Shown: positions 35,427 through 45,106 of the stretch, one piece after another
Position numbering within the stretch: position 1 is the first letter of the stretch
Layout of the letters: every line of letters starts with the position of its first letter
Source: Bacteroidales bacterium
GTDB lineage: Bacteria; Bacteroidota; Bacteroidia; Bacteroidales; UBA932
DNA length: 64,000 nt
Direction of reading: 5' to 3'
Assembly (NCBI GenBank): GCA_017544265.1
Contig: JAFYEM010000025.1
Coordinates: 1 to 64,000, forward strand
The notes under the pieces: generated by a model
Told to the model about the DNA's origin: nothing
The model's database searches: none
The model's input: only the letters and a program-made list of their open reading frames with translations
Program-made: the position numbers and the translations under genes

Positions 35427-36464
35427 CTATATGTAGAACTCTCTGCGGTAGCGGTAGTTGGAGCGGAGGGACTCGAATCCGGTGGGGTTGGTGCGGAACA
35501 TGAAGTCGTCGGTGAACACAGGGTAGTTGTACTGTATCAGGGAGGCTATTTCACCCTGGTTCTTGCCGCTTACGTCCAGATGCATGGGGCCGAGATTGTG
35601 CATAGGCTCGTCAGCCGGCGGATAGAACCACTCCAGAGCTTTGATTCCGAAGAATTTCGCCACCGCACGTACGGCCATTGAAGTGCCGTTCTGCTTGCCC
35701 TGGTAGGAGTAACCGGCAATGTGCGGAGTAGCAATGTCGGCCCTGTCCATAAGGGTGAGGTTTATATCCGGCTCGTTGCACCATGTGTCTATGATAATGG
35801 CTCCGAGTTTTGGCGCCGCGTGAAGAAGCGCGCTTTCCTTGACCACCTCTCCGCGGGAGGAATTTATAAAGAACGCACCGGGGCGTATTTTTTCGAAGAA
35901 ATCTTCATCGGCCATGCCCAAGGTGTTTTCGTCCAGCGGCGTATGGAGGGTAACTATGTCGGAGTTCTCGAGCAGATAGTCCAGCGAAGAGAACTTCTCT
36001 TCTCCCTCGGCGGCGGCCCTGGGCGGATCGCAGAGAATCACGTTGAATCCAAGTTTGCGGGCCGTCCTTTCAACCAGCGACCCCACGTGCCCCACTCCGA
36101 TTATGCCGAAGGTCGCGTCATCCAGTCTGCGGGATTTGCGGGAAGCCATGCCGTAGAGGGAAGAGAACACATAGTTCATTACGCCTCCGGCATTGCAGCC
36201 GGCCGCATTTGCGACTGTAATTCCGTTTTCCGCGCACCAGGGAAGGTCTATATGGTCGGTGCCTATAGTGGCTGTGGAAATAAGCCGGACCGAAGAACCC
36301 TGCAGGAATTCAGCGTTGCAGCGGGTACGGGTGCGAATAATAAGGGCGTCGGCGTCGATTATATCTTCATGGAGTATTTCACTGCCGTTTATATAGACAA
36401 CTTCAGCATAGGGCTCGAATACGCCCTGGATGAAGGGTATATGGCTGTCAACTACAAATTTCAT
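35427..36464 (-). CDS. pdxB: 4-phosphoerythronate dehydrogenase PdxB
   Basis: The 345-residue D-2-hydroxyacid dehydrogenase oxidises 4-phosphoerythronate in pyridoxal phosphate synthesis. The NAD motif GIIGVGHVGSLVERTARKLGF, the catalytic INSSRGEVV, NEPDINLTLMDRADIATPHIAGYSYQGK and the C-terminal PdxB dimerisation domain (about 280-345) are present. It is the last gene of the operon headed by the TPR protein and overlaps DUF721 by four bases. Confidence 0.92.
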   Translation of the reverse strand: MKFVVDSHIPFIQGVFEPYAEVVYINGSEILHEDIIDADALIIRTRTRCNAEFLQGSSVRLISTATIGTDHIDLPWCAENGITVANAAGCNAGGVMNYVFSSLYGMASRKSRRLDDATFGIIGVGHVGSLVERTARKLGFNVILCDPPRAAAEGEEKFSSLDYLLENSDIVTLHTPLDENTLGMADEDFFEKIRPGAFFINSSRGEVVKESALLHAAPKLGAIIIDTWCNEPDINLTLMDRADIATPHIAGYSYQGKQNGTSMAVRAVAKFFGIKALEWFYPPADEPMHNLGPMHLDVSGKNQGEIASLIQYNYPVFTDDFMFRTNPTGFESLRSNYRYRREFYI

Positions 36465-36808
36465 TTCAAAACAAGTTTTTGGACGTAACCGACGCTGTGA
36501 TTCCCTTTTGTGAAGAGGGGATCCTCGTCCAGGATGGCGTTCATTTTCTCGATTATCCCGAGTGTCTGGAAATACAGCTGATTCCGTATCACGGAGGAAT
36601 TGATTGTCACATAGAGGGTTCCGCTGCGAAAATACTTCCTGAGAGTATAGGGGGCGGCACCTGTAGCCTCATCCCATGCTGCGTATATACGCTGGGTATT
36701 AAGCGGAGCCGCCAGTTTCATGCTGCGTATCCATTCTGAAATGACCGTGTCCAGTTTAACTGCCTGCTTGCGGGCAATCCTGGTTACATTTTTTGGCAGG
36801 TTATCCAT
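36461..36808 (-). CDS. DUF721 family protein
   Basis: A 115-residue protein starting MDNLPKNVTRIARKQAVKLDTVI; the longer frame to 36874 lies inside recF and is rejected. LYVTINSSVIRNQLYFQTLGIIEKMN is the DUF721 signature. Members next to recF or dnaA have been proposed to act in replication (DciA-like loaders share this domain), so a role near DNA replication is plausible. It overlaps the end of recF by eight bases. Confidence 0.82.
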   Translation of the reverse strand: MDNLPKNVTRIARKQAVKLDTVISEWIRSMKLAAPLNTQRIYAAWDEATGAAPYTLRKYFRSGTLYVTINSSVIRNQLYFQTLGIIEKMNAILDEDPLFTKGNHSVGYVQKLVLK

Positions 36809-37901
36809 CAGTCCTCCGGAATGCGCCTCCCTCCGCAATGAAATAGGCCCTGTCGCTGGTGGTGGCGTCCACAATGGAACGCAGCCTGTCCTCGCGGCAG
36901 TCGGTAATGAAAATCTGGCCGAAATCGCTGCCGGAAACCATCTTTATAAGATTTGCTATCCTGGTCAGGTCCAGTTTGTCGAACACGTCGTCAAGCAGCA
37001 GTATCGGCGGGTATCCGTATCCCTGCTTCATGATTTCATACTGGGCGAATTTCAGCGCCACCAGGAATGATTTCTGCTGTCCCTGGCTTCCGCAGCGACG
37101 TATCGGGTGGCCGTTCATGGTGAAGATGAAATCATCCCTCTGAACACCCGCCGTGGTATAGCGAAGACTGAGATCTTTCTCGGCATTTGCGCGGAAAATG
37201 TCTGAAAGCGGCGCTTTGTCAAGGTCTGAGCGATACTGCACGGAGACCTGCTCGCTGTTTCCCGAAATCATCGAATAATAGTTGGAAACCAGCTGGGAGA
37301 GGGCAGTGGCCAGTTTCGAGCGTGCGCTGTGGATGGGCATCGACGCTTCTTCCATCCTGGAGTCGAAAATGCTGACCAGGTCCATGTCCGGAACTCCCTC
37401 CTTGAGCATGCGGTTGCGTTGTGAGAGCAGTCGGTTATAGACCTGTATGGCATTCAGGTATTCCCTGTCCATCTGGGAGAGCACTCCGTTGGAGAAACGC
37501 CGGCGCTCTTCGCCGGAGTCGCTCACCAGTGAAGAATCGCCGGGGGAGACAATCACCACAGGCAGGACTCCGATATGCTCTCCAAGGCGGGTATAGGCCT
37601 TCTCGTCGCGGCTTATCTTCTTGCCCTCGGCATTCACGCTTACGGAGAAGCGGGACTGCATGCCGTCCTGCATGTTATAGACTCCGCCTATGGAGAATCC
37701 TGAGGTGCCGTAGCGGAAATTGTAGCGGTCTGCGGTCGGGAAAGCGCTCTTTGTCATCGACAGATAGTAGATGGCGTCCAGCAGGTTGGTCTTGCCCTGC
37801 CCGTTTCCCCCGCTGATGCAGTTCACGTTGGGGGAAAACTCGAGTTCTTCCAGAGCTATGTTCCGGAAATCGCTCACGATTATTCGTCTCAGTGTGGGCA
37901 T
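36801..37901 (-). CDS. recF: DNA replication and repair protein RecF
   Basis: The 366-residue SMC-like ATPase loads RecA at gaps through RecR. It has Walker A SGGNGQGKTNLLDAIYYLS, the ABC-type signature region around GSQGQQKSFLVALKFAQ, and Walker B PILLLDDVFDKLD. Length is normal. It follows the dipeptidyl-peptidase gene by one base and precedes DUF721. Confidence 0.95.
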   Translation of the reverse strand: MPTLRRIIVSDFRNIALEELEFSPNVNCISGGNGQGKTNLLDAIYYLSMTKSAFPTADRYNFRYGTSGFSIGGVYNMQDGMQSRFSVSVNAEGKKISRDEKAYTRLGEHIGVLPVVIVSPGDSSLVSDSGEERRRFSNGVLSQMDREYLNAIQVYNRLLSQRNRMLKEGVPDMDLVSIFDSRMEEASMPIHSARSKLATALSQLVSNYYSMISGNSEQVSVQYRSDLDKAPLSDIFRANAEKDLSLRYTTAGVQRDDFIFTMNGHPIRRCGSQGQQKSFLVALKFAQYEIMKQGYGYPPILLLDDVFDKLDLTRIANLIKMVSGSDFGQIFITDCREDRLRSIVDATTSDRAYFIAEGGAFRRTDG

Positions 37902-37902
37902 G

Positions 37903-39984
37903 TCACTTTCCGCAAAGATGTTTCAGCCAGAACTCCCTGTCGGCTTCGAGAGAATGCTTGCCCTGATAGCCCCGGTAGCCGTGCATGCCGTCCGGGTAAA
38001 TCATAAGCTCGAATTTCCGGCCCTCTTTCTGAAGGGCGTCCACCAGCTGGAGAGTGTTCTGGAAGTGTACGGTGTCGTCGCCGGTGCCGTGGGTGAGGCG
38101 GAGCATTACCGAGCCGTCATCATTCTTGTAATCCACGGGGTAGGAACTCGCGTATTCGATTACCCGGGAGGTTTTGTAGCCTTCGGGGTTATCCTCGGGA
38201 GTGGACATGAAGCGCTCTGCATAGTGGGTGTCATAGAGCATCCAGTCATAGACACCACCGCCGGCGATGCCGTAATGATAACTGTCAGAGGCGGTGAGAA
38301 GCAGCATGGCCGTCATGGTGCCTCCGAAGGAAAAGCCTTCGACTCCTATCTTGTCGTCATTGACATAGGGGAGTGTTTTCAGATATTCCGCCCACGCGAT
38401 AAAATCGCTCACTTCGATGCGGTTGAGGTGCTTATAGACAGCGTCCAGGCCTGCCCGGCCGTTGTGTCCGGCCGCGCGGCAGTCAGCTACGACCTGGATT
38501 ATTCCGTTTTGGGCGTACCACTGGTTGCGCTCGTTGGGGACAACCCACCGGTCGCGCACAAGCGGAGTATTCGGCCCGCCGTAGATGTCCACATGGACAG
38601 GATATTGCAACGATGGATTGAAATTCAGCGGAAGCATTATCTTGGCGGGAATTTCGAGGCCGTCCACGGCGATGTGGACAATCTCGGAGATTGAGTTTTC
38701 CTTTCTGTCCACATCCGGCAGGGAAGCTACATGGAAGGCTTTGTAGGGATTGCGGGCGTTGCGTACCCAGAGCTGTGTCGGTGTGGAAAGCGACGAGAGA
38801 AGAGCAGTGAAGTATCTTCCGTCAGGAGAGAATTCCACCCTCATAAGGTCCAGCGAGGTGTCGGTGAGTGCTGTGACGGAGCCTCTCGGAGAGACTTTGT
38901 ACAGGGCGCGCCTTACGTGGGAATCCCTTTCCGCGGAGAAATAGACCGTGCCGTCTTCGCCGAGCCGTATCAGGGAAATGTTCCAGTTGGGGCCGTCGGT
39001 CAGACGCCTGAGGGTGTTTCCGTCGTAGGACAGGAAATAAATCTGTTCCCAGCCGGTCTCGAAGGAGCGTACCATATAAAGGCCTTTTTCGCTGAAGAGC
39101 ATTCCGCCTATCCAGTCCAGCCAGGTCGATACCTTTTCCTTGTATATGCATTTTTTGCCGCCGTCCACCCGGGATACCGCGTACAGTTCCAGGGCGTTCT
39201 GGATTCTGGGTTCACGGGATACGAAGAGCCTGCGCGAATCGGCACCCCAGAACGGAGTTCCGAAATACTGGTCCTCCGATGAATCGAAATCAGCCCAGAC
39301 AAGCGCCCCGGACTCCATGTCGGCAATGCCTATGCTAACTTCGGGATTATGCTCTCCGGCCTTTGGATAGCGGGTTTCACGAAGGGTTCCGTCCTGTCCG
39401 AAAGGGGAATATATGGGAAACATGGGGACGGCGCTCTCGTCGAAACGGTAGAAGGCTATGCTCCGGCTGTCCGGGGACCACCAGAAGGCCCTGTATTTGG
39501 AAGGTCTTCCGAAAATTTCCTCATAATATACCCAGGATGCGTAGCCGTTCAGAATGTTGCCGCCGCCATCTGTGGTTATCGCCCTTTCGACTCCTGATAT
39601 TTCCCTGACGTAGAGGTTTCCGCCACGGGTATAGGCTACCATGCTGGAGTCCGGGGACAGGGTAGGGTTCTCTGCAGAAGACTTCTCAAGGGCGATGAGC
39701 AGTGAGTCTATCCTTAACTTTGTGCTGTCCGCGACGCGGACGGCCGAAGTGTCGGTGGGAGTGCGTAAATCCTCCTTGACGCTCCAGTGGGGGGCGGAAA
39801 CAGTGAAACCGGACGAGTCGCGGAAAGAACCGTCATAAGTGAAAGTGACATCTTTTTCTGAGTCCCACCTCCACTTCAGGGGCATTTTCCTGTCTGAGTC
39901 CGGTTTCGGCCAGGGCCTTGGCCTGGCATCTGAAAAGCTGAATCCCAGGGTGAGAATCAGCAGGGCGGCAAGTATTCGTCTCAA
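37903..39984 (-). CDS. Dipeptidyl-peptidase IV-like S9 serine protease
   Basis: The 693-residue protein has a signal peptide (MRRILAALLILTLGFSFSDA), an N-terminal beta-propeller (about 60-440) including the EE-type segment YEEIFGRPS that binds the substrate amino terminus, and an alpha/beta hydrolase domain. The nucleophile motif is GFSFGG (Ser552) in place of the more common GWSYGG; aspartate and histidine come from GTGDDTVHFQN and YPDGMHGYRG. It removes Xaa-Pro dipeptides, probably in the periplasm. It sits inside a DNA repair/cofactor operon between YebC and RecF. Confidence 0.92.
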   Translation of the reverse strand: MRRILAALLILTLGFSFSDARPRPWPKPDSDRKMPLKWRWDSEKDVTFTYDGSFRDSSGFTVSAPHWSVKEDLRTPTDTSAVRVADSTKLRIDSLLIALEKSSAENPTLSPDSSMVAYTRGGNLYVREISGVERAITTDGGGNILNGYASWVYYEEIFGRPSKYRAFWWSPDSRSIAFYRFDESAVPMFPIYSPFGQDGTLRETRYPKAGEHNPEVSIGIADMESGALVWADFDSSEDQYFGTPFWGADSRRLFVSREPRIQNALELYAVSRVDGGKKCIYKEKVSTWLDWIGGMLFSEKGLYMVRSFETGWEQIYFLSYDGNTLRRLTDGPNWNISLIRLGEDGTVYFSAERDSHVRRALYKVSPRGSVTALTDTSLDLMRVEFSPDGRYFTALLSSLSTPTQLWVRNARNPYKAFHVASLPDVDRKENSISEIVHIAVDGLEIPAKIMLPLNFNPSLQYPVHVDIYGGPNTPLVRDRWVVPNERNQWYAQNGIIQVVADCRAAGHNGRAGLDAVYKHLNRIEVSDFIAWAEYLKTLPYVNDDKIGVEGFSFGGTMTAMLLLTASDSYHYGIAGGGVYDWMLYDTHYAERFMSTPEDNPEGYKTSRVIEYASSYPVDYKNDDGSVMLRLTHGTGDDTVHFQNTLQLVDALQKEGRKFELMIYPDGMHGYRGYQGKHSLEADREFWLKHLCGK

Positions 39985-39988
39985 AGTT

Positions 39989-40744
39989 CTACTCCTCAGG
40001 CTTCATCGTGGTGTAAACCGCGGTGACGTCCTCGTCGTCCTCTATCAGGCCGATGAGTTTGTCTATGGTAGCCCTTTGCTCAGGAGTGACTTCTTTGAGT
40101 TCGGTATTGGGAATCTGTTCGAAACCGCCGGATGCGAGTTCGTAGCCGGCTTCTTCGATATACTTCTGAATCTGTCCGTAAGCGGTGTAGTCGCCGTAGA
40201 TGGCGATCTCCGAGGTGACGTTCTCGTCTTCGTCCTCTATTTCCTGGCGGAAAACTTCTTCTGCGCCGTAATCGATGAGTTCGAGTTCGAGTTCATCCAG
40301 GTCGATGGGCTTTGCGGGGTCCTCCTTGATGCGGAATACACACTTGTGGTCAAACATAAAGGCAACTGAGCCGCTGGTGCCGAGGGTGCCGCCGCATTTC
40401 GTGAAGTAGCTGCGGACATTGGCCACGGTGCGGGTGTTGTTGTCTGTGGCAGCTTCCACGAGCACGGCGATGCCGAAGGGGCCGAAACCTTCATAGACAA
40501 GTTCCTTGAAGTCGCCGGTCTTGGCTTCGGTGGCCTTCTTTATGGCGCGCTCGACATTCTCCTTCGGCATGGACTCGTTACGAGCTTCTGCGAGGAGTGC
40601 GCGAAGACGGGGGTTGCCGGTAACTTCGGCCCCGCCCTGCTTTACTGCGATGGTGATTTCTTTACCGAGTTTGGTGAAGACTTTGGCCATGTGGCCCCAG
40701 CGCTTCATCTTTCTCTCTTTGCGGAATTCGAATGCGCGACCCAT
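39989..40744 (-). CDS. YebC/PmpR family protein
   Basis: The 251-residue cytoplasmic protein starts MGRAFEFRKERKMKRWGHMAKVFTKLGKEI, then has NPRLRALLAEARNESMPKENVERAIKKA, the invariant start of the family. Members act as transcription regulators or, as shown recently for the group, help translation of proline stretches. It lies four bases before the dipeptidyl-peptidase gene. Confidence 0.94.
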   Translation of the reverse strand: MGRAFEFRKERKMKRWGHMAKVFTKLGKEITIAVKQGGAEVTGNPRLRALLAEARNESMPKENVERAIKKATEAKTGDFKELVYEGFGPFGIAVLVEAATDNNTRTVANVRSYFTKCGGTLGTSGSVAFMFDHKCVFRIKEDPAKPIDLDELELELIDYGAEEVFRQEIEDEDENVTSEIAIYGDYTAYGQIQKYIEEAGYELASGGFEQIPNTELKEVTPEQRATIDKLIGLIEDDEDVTAVYTTMKPEE

Positions 40745-40746
40745 AA

Positions 40747-41424
40747 CTACTCAGCAATTTCAATTCTTGCAATGTACTTGTCAATCTCCATAGCCTCGAA
40801 GGTCTCGGAATACTGATCCTTGATTTCCTTGTAGAAGGCGAGGGCTTTGGCATTGTCGCCGAGTTTCTCGGCGGTGACTCCGGCTTTCAGCAGATATGCG
40901 GCGGAGAAGGCGTTGGAGGAAATCTTCGCAGCTTTCTCGAAGTGGCCGAGGGCGGCGCTGTAGTCTTCGAGTTCGACGCAGCAGTCTCCCTTGAGGGCTT
41001 CTGCGCGGGCGAGGAGAATCTTGTCCTTGCCGCTGTATTTGCGGAGATATTTAAGCGCCTCCTCGGGAGCGCCGGTGCGCAGGGAGCAGATACCGGCATA
41101 GAGATAGACGCTCTCGCCGGCTGCTTTGCCGTATTTGGAGGCGATGTCGGCGAAGCCGAGGTAGTTGTCGTCGCCTTCGAGGGCCAGCGCGTAGTCTTCG
41201 CTCTGGAACCACTGCTCAGCATGGAACATCTCTGCCTGTGCTTCAACACGGCGGGGCTGCAGGTAGAACTTGACGTATGCGAGCACGCCGAGGGTGATTA
41301 CCAGTATGCAGAGCACGGACCAGTAAATGAGGTTTTTGTGTTCGTTGAGGAACTCTTCTGTTTTGGAAACGGCTTCTGCAACATTCTGCTGCCGGATCTC
41401 CTGTTCTGTCTGATTCTTTGCCAT
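40747..41424 (-). CDS. Membrane-anchored TPR protein (YfgM-like)
   Basis: The 225-residue protein has a cytoplasmic N terminus (1-32), one membrane helix (about 33-55) and a run of tetratricopeptide repeats such as AGESVYLYAGICSLRTGAPEEALKYLRKY and LEDYSAALGHFEKAAKIS. This resembles YfgM-type inner-membrane proteins that assist secreted proteins. It is the first gene of the YebC-DPP-RecF-DUF721-PdxB unit and carries a structured 5' leader. Confidence 0.8.
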   Translation of the reverse strand: MAKNQTEQEIRQQNVAEAVSKTEEFLNEHKNLIYWSVLCILVITLGVLAYVKFYLQPRRVEAQAEMFHAEQWFQSEDYALALEGDDNYLGFADIASKYGKAAGESVYLYAGICSLRTGAPEEALKYLRKYSGKDKILLARAEALKGDCCVELEDYSAALGHFEKAAKISSNAFSAAYLLKAGVTAEKLGDNAKALAFYKEIKDQYSETFEAMEIDKYIARIEIAE

Positions 41425-41469
41425 ATTTTGTTTTTTTTATTTCTTGTCTATACTTTCTGCATTGCCTGT

Positions 41470-41542
41470 ACTGCCGTCGGTAACAGCCCCTGTGGGCTAA
41501 ATAGGAGGTCGATGCCCCGCTGGGGTTGTCACCGACGGCAGT
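41470..41542. repeat. Palindromic element C, at the predicted 5' end of the recF operon mRNA
   Basis: ACTGCCGTCGGT at 41470 begins a 21-base arm that pairs with 41522-41542 at 19 of 21 positions. The 31-base centre holds AGCCC/GGGCT- and CCCC/GGGG-type small stems that share the arm ends. The promoter at 41552-41581 predicts transcription from about 41547 on the minus strand, so the RNA would begin with this hairpin, leaving about 45 bases to the TPR gene. The sequence is unrelated to elements A and B. Confidence 0.65.
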
Positions 41543-41551
41543 TAAAGCCTG

Positions 41552-41581
41552 CAAATTTAATCAAAATACTCTACTTTACAA
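41552..41581 (-). promoter_or_regulatory. Promoter of the TPR-YebC-DPP-RecF-DUF721-PdxB operon
   Basis: On the minus strand TTG (41579-41581) is 19 bases from TAAATTTG (41552-41559), the ideal Bacteroidota arrangement. The next genes follow with gaps of a few bases or overlaps down to 35427. Confidence 0.65.
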
Positions 41582-41585
41582 AATC

Positions 41586-42611
41586 TTATCTGACACGTAG
41601 CTTCTTACCTATCTGCAAGATGGTTGTAGGTTTAATGTTGTTCAGGCGGCAGAGGGTGTTCACGGAGGTGTGGTACTTGGCGGCGATGCCGGAAAGGGTG
41701 TCTCCGGAGCGTACGGTATGGTATTTCATGGCCGCTCTTTCGGCAGCTTCGCGCGCGGCGGCTTCCTTTTTGGCCTGCTCCTCGGCGGCGACCCTGTCAG
41801 CCTCGTCAGCTATGAAAATCTCATCCTCGTCATCCACGTTCTGGATATATCGTGTGGATGGGTTGAAGTACCATTTGCGTATTTTGAGCAGACGGTGGCG
41901 TAGCTGCCCGTTGGGGAAGTCTATAAGCCATGCGGGGTCTATGGCGTAGCCGCGGTAGCGAACCTCGAAGTGCAGGTGAGGACCGCTGGAGCGGCCGGTG
42001 GAACCGCCGAGGCCTATGACATCGCCGGCACTGACCCAGTCCCCGGAATTGACCTTGCTCTCGTGGAGATGGGCGTAGAAAGTCTCCAGGCCGTTCTGGT
42101 GGCGGAGAATTATCAGGTTCCCATAGCCCTTGTGATAGCGGGATACGCGGACTTTTCCGTCAAAGGCCGCATAGACAGGAGTCTTGGTAGGATAGGGAAG
42201 GTCTATGCCCTGGTGGCGCCTGCCGTGGCGGTAACCGAACTTGGAGGATGGATTGGTCTTGTTCGGACAGCAGTACGTGTCCAGGGTGTCGGCCACCCAG
42301 ATCGTAATGAAATCCGGGAGGTTTCCTTCCATCTCGCGGTAGGGATTGATATTCACCGTGTCCCAGTTCTCGAGGAAGACTGAGTCTTTTGCCGCCATGA
42401 CCGGATCTTTCACGAAACGCCAGGTGTGGTCGCTGTACAGCAGGACCTTGACGGCAGGGTTGCCCGTATCCAGGGTGTCGGCATAGGGAGTGCCGATGCC
42501 CTTCGAGGACTCCAAGCTCTCGCGCCCGAAGGCATACCTCAGCGAGTCGGCATTCTGGGCGAAGAGGGAAAGAGTTGTAAATAAAGCTATTAAACTAAGT
42601 CTGAATTTCAT
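41586..42611 (-). CDS. M23 peptidoglycan endopeptidase with LysM domain
   Basis: The 341-residue secreted protein has a signal peptide ([18 protein letters not shown]), an M23 domain with [18 protein letters not shown] (His and Asp zinc ligands), [10 protein letters not shown] and [12 protein letters not shown], a charged linker with [19 protein letters not shown], and a C-terminal LysM domain beginning [20 protein letters not shown]. It should bind and cut peptidoglycan cross-links in the periplasm. It is the last gene of the ruvX-def-mannomutase unit (ATGA overlap). Confidence 0.92.
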   Translation of the reverse strand: MKFRLSLIALFTTLSLFAQNADSLRYAFGRESLESSKGIGTPYADTLDTGNPAVKVLLYSDHTWRFVKDPVMAAKDSVFLENWDTVNINPYREMEGNLPDFITIWVADTLDTYCCPNKTNPSSKFGYRHGRRHQGIDLPYPTKTPVYAAFDGKVRVSRYHKGYGNLIILRHQNGLETFYAHLHESKVNSGDWVSAGDVIGLGGSTGRSSGPHLHFEVRYRGYAIDPAWLIDFPNGQLRHRLLKIRKWYFNPSTRYIQNVDDEDEIFIADEADRVAAEEQAKKEAAAREAAERAAMKYHTVRSGDTLSGIAAKYHTSVNTLCRLNNIKPTTILQIGKKLRVR

Positions 42612-43975
42612 CTTTTTGCACCGAAGCGGGTGACGAGAATCTCTTCTGTCTCCCGTATTTTTTCTTTAAGCAGTTCTTCTGATGTAGCCTCGCAGATAAA
42701 GCGGAGATAGGGTTCAGTGTTGGAAGGACGGATGTTGAACCACCAGTCGGGGAATTCCACGCGGTAGCCGTCGAAGTCCATATAGGCAGTGGGCTTCTCC
42801 TGGGCGCTGAAATGGTCGCGCACTGCGTCCATCGCCGCGGCTTTGTCCTCGAGGCGGAAGTTGATTTCTCCGGAATTCTTGTAGCGGACAATCTCCGATA
42901 TGGCCTGGCTCAGGGTCTTGCCTTCTTTCCTGAGGTCTGCGACAATGTTCAGCAGGATGATGGATGCGAGAAGGCCGCTGTCCGAATAGAAGAAATCGCG
43001 GAAATAGTAGTGTCCCGCGAGTTCTCCTCCCCAGACACCGTCTATCTCGCGGAGTTTGGCGGCGGCGAAGGCTCGTCCGACCTTCCAGGTGCGCATCTCG
43101 CAGCCCATGGGAGCCAGATATTCGCCCACGGCCTTGGATGAACGGATGTCCTGGAGGACAATTCCTTTGAGGCCTCTCTGGCCTACGAAATAACGGCCCA
43201 TAAGGGCGATCATCAGGTCGGGGGAAATGAACGTGCCTTTTTCGTCTATGAACATTACGCGGTCTGCATCACCGTCATAGATTACGCCGGCGTCGGCTTT
43301 GGTCTTGACGACGAGGGCCTCGAGGTCCAGGCAGTTTTTCTCCACAAGGGGGTTGGGCTCATGGTTGGGGAAGCGTCCGTCCAGGGTGTCGTAGAGATAA
43401 TGGATATTGCCGCCCTCGCCGAAAATCTGTTTGGCGAAAAGATTGGCCATGCCGTTGGAAAGGTCCATGGCAATCGTAAGTCCGCTGATGTCGCCCACGA
43501 ACTTGCGCATGAAGGCGAGGTAATCGTCCAGAATATCCATTTTGTGCATGGTACCCCTCTTCTCCGCCACAGGCGTGGGGAGACCTTCGTCTATCCATCC
43601 TTTGATTTTCCCGAGTCCGGCGTCAAAGCCCACGGCCTGCGCGTCGGTAGTGGACACCTTCATGCCGTTGTATTCTGCGGGATTGTGCGATGCGGTTATC
43701 TGGATGGATGCGTCGAATCCATAGTTCGCCGTTCCGAAATAGACCATAGGGGTGGAACTGAGTCCTATGTTATAGACATCGGCGCCGGCATCGAGTATGC
43801 CTCTTGTGGCGGCTTCGAAAATTTCATCTGAGGAGACCCTGCAGTCGCGGCCCACCAGGACCTTTCCCGCACCCAGCAGCCTGGGGATGAAGTATCCGAC
43901 TTTGTAAGCGGTCTCGCGGTTCCAGTCAGTGCCGTAGATACCGCGGATGTCATAAGCGTGAAATGCGTTTCCCAT
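42608..43975 (-). CDS. Phosphomannomutase/phosphoglucomutase
   Basis: The 455-residue alpha-D-phosphohexomutase interconverts hexose 1- and 6-phosphates for cell-surface sugars. It shows the phosphoserine loop [15 protein letters not shown], the metal loop [11 protein letters not shown], the sugar loop [10 protein letters not shown] and the phosphate loop [11 protein letters not shown]. This composition matches AlgC/ManB-type enzymes. It lies ten bases after the deformylase gene. Confidence 0.93.
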   Translation of the reverse strand: MGNAFHAYDIRGIYGTDWNRETAYKVGYFIPRLLGAGKVLVGRDCRVSSDEIFEAATRGILDAGADVYNIGLSSTPMVYFGTANYGFDASIQITASHNPAEYNGMKVSTTDAQAVGFDAGLGKIKGWIDEGLPTPVAEKRGTMHKMDILDDYLAFMRKFVGDISGLTIAMDLSNGMANLFAKQIFGEGGNIHYLYDTLDGRFPNHEPNPLVEKNCLDLEALVVKTKADAGVIYDGDADRVMFIDEKGTFISPDLMIALMGRYFVGQRGLKGIVLQDIRSSKAVGEYLAPMGCEMRTWKVGRAFAAAKLREIDGVWGGELAGHYYFRDFFYSDSGLLASIILLNIVADLRKEGKTLSQAISEIVRYKNSGEINFRLEDKAAAMDAVRDHFSAQEKPTAYMDFDGYRVEFPDWWFNIRPSNTEPYLRFICEATSEELLKEKIRETEEILVTRFGAKR

Positions 43976-43985
43976 AATTATGTGA

Positions 43986-44540
43986 TTATTTTAGTTTTGC
44001 GTTGTATCTTGGATGGACTTTGCCCTTTACAATGTTCTGAAGCTTTCCGGAGAGCATTTTCTTGCGGATCGGAGCGACATTGTCGGTGAACAGGTTCCCT
44101 TCCAGATGCGAAAGCTCGTGCTGAATCATCCGGCAGGCGAATTTGTCGAAGGTCTCGGTGACCTCTTTCAGATCTTCATCGAGGTATTTCACGGTAATGG
44201 AAGAGGGCCGGGTGACGTCCGCATAGACCCCGGGGATGCTCAGGCAGCCTTCGGAATAGGTCGCGGTGGCCTTGCTCTCCTCTGTGATGACCGGGTTGAT
44301 GAGGGTGCGGCGGAAGCCTTTGAGGTAGTCGTAGGTGTCTGCGACGACGTCTCCGTCCACTATCACCACCCTTTTGCTGACTCCTATCTGCGGGGCCGCG
44401 AGGCCGCAGCCGTCCGCCGATGCGAGCGTGTCCTTCAGGTCGCGCACAAGTGCGGCGATTTCTTCAGGATTGGCAGTGTCTATATCATCACATTCACGTC
44501 GGAGTACTTCCGAACCGTAGAGGTAAATTGGCTGTATCAT
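43986..44540 (-). CDS. def: Peptide deformylase
   Basis: The 184-residue metalloenzyme removes the formyl group from new proteins. The three motifs are GCGLAAPQIG, EGCLSIPG (metal cysteine) and QHELSHLEG (metal histidines and catalytic Glu); the third has HELSH where most have HE(M/L)DH, a mild variant. It overlaps ruvX by ATGA. Confidence 0.95.
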   Translation of the reverse strand: MIQPIYLYGSEVLRRECDDIDTANPEEIAALVRDLKDTLASADGCGLAAPQIGVSKRVVIVDGDVVADTYDYLKGFRRTLINPVITEESKATATYSEGCLSIPGVYADVTRPSSITVKYLDEDLKEVTETFDKFACRMIQHELSHLEGNLFTDNVAPIRKKMLSGKLQNIVKGKVHPRYNAKLK

Positions 44541-45019
44541 TTGCGTCTTGTATTTTTTCTGGACCTGCTTTCCGGCACGTCCGAAGGGGCGGGGAATGCT
44601 CCGCCGCCGCAGTTGCGGTCCATGTAGCTCTGCAGTATTATTGAAGCGCTTATCCTGTCCACCTCGGCCTTGTCACGGCGCCGTGAAGCTTTCATTCCTC
44701 CGTCTATCATGGCGCGGTGCGCCAGGGTCGATGTGAAGCGCTCGTCTTCATAGACAATCTCAATCTGCGGGAACTGTTTTTGGAGAGCCGCGGCCAGCTG
44801 TCTCACTCCCGGCGCCGAATCCGCCGGAGTCCCGTCCAGATTCAAAGGCAGGCCCATCACGAACTTTCCAACCGGCTCACTCTGCGTATAATTCCGTATA
44901 AATTCCACGACTTTTGCAGTTTCCACTGTCTCCAGAGGCGAGGAGAATATGCCGAGCGGATCGCTCACGGCAAGTCCCGTGCGCTTTTTCCCGTAGTCTA
45001 TTCCCATAAGCCTCTGCAT
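44537..45019 (-). CDS. ruvX: Putative Holliday junction resolvase RuvX/YqgF
   Basis: The 160-residue RNase H-fold protein has MGIDYGKKRTGLAVSDPLG (first catalytic Asp), VMGLPLNLDGT, and EDERFTSTLA with a late DRISASIILQSYMD carrying another acid. The family acts on rRNA 5' ends or DNA junctions. Possible starts are 45028, 45019 and 45007; the promoter excludes the first, and 45019 gives the usual length before MGIDYG. It heads a four-gene unit. Confidence 0.9.
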   Translation of the reverse strand: MQRLMGIDYGKKRTGLAVSDPLGIFSSPLETVETAKVVEFIRNYTQSEPVGKFVMGLPLNLDGTPADSAPGVRQLAAALQKQFPQIEIVYEDERFTSTLAHRAMIDGGMKASRRRDKAEVDRISASIILQSYMDRNCGGGAFPAPSDVPESRSRKNTRRK

Positions 45020-45025
45020 AGTTTG

Positions 45026-45033
45026 CAAAATTA
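45026..45033 (-). promoter_or_regulatory. -7 promoter element of the ruvX unit
   Basis: The minus strand reads TAATTTTG, its last base seven bases from the ATG at 45019. Confidence 0.6.
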
Positions 45034-45074
45034 CTAAATTTCTGCCGAATATTAAAAAACCGCCGAAAAATAAC

Positions 45075-45082
45075 TATATTCG
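45075..45082 (+). promoter_or_regulatory. Probable -7 element of the M23-dxr-rseP unit
   Basis: TATATTCG has one mismatch to TAnnTTTG and lies 25 bases before the ATG at 45107. Confidence 0.45.
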
Positions 45083-45106
45083 CAAATTGTACTGAGAAGA
45101 ATTTAT

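Noticed and set aside
41470..41542. Element C as a known riboswitch
   Set aside because: No conserved ligand core was recognised, and the downstream genes share no metabolite pathway.
40942..41949. 335-codon plus-strand frame across the TPR gene, element C and the M23/LysM gene
   Set aside because: It crosses two well supported minus-strand genes and a palindrome; no domain is visible.
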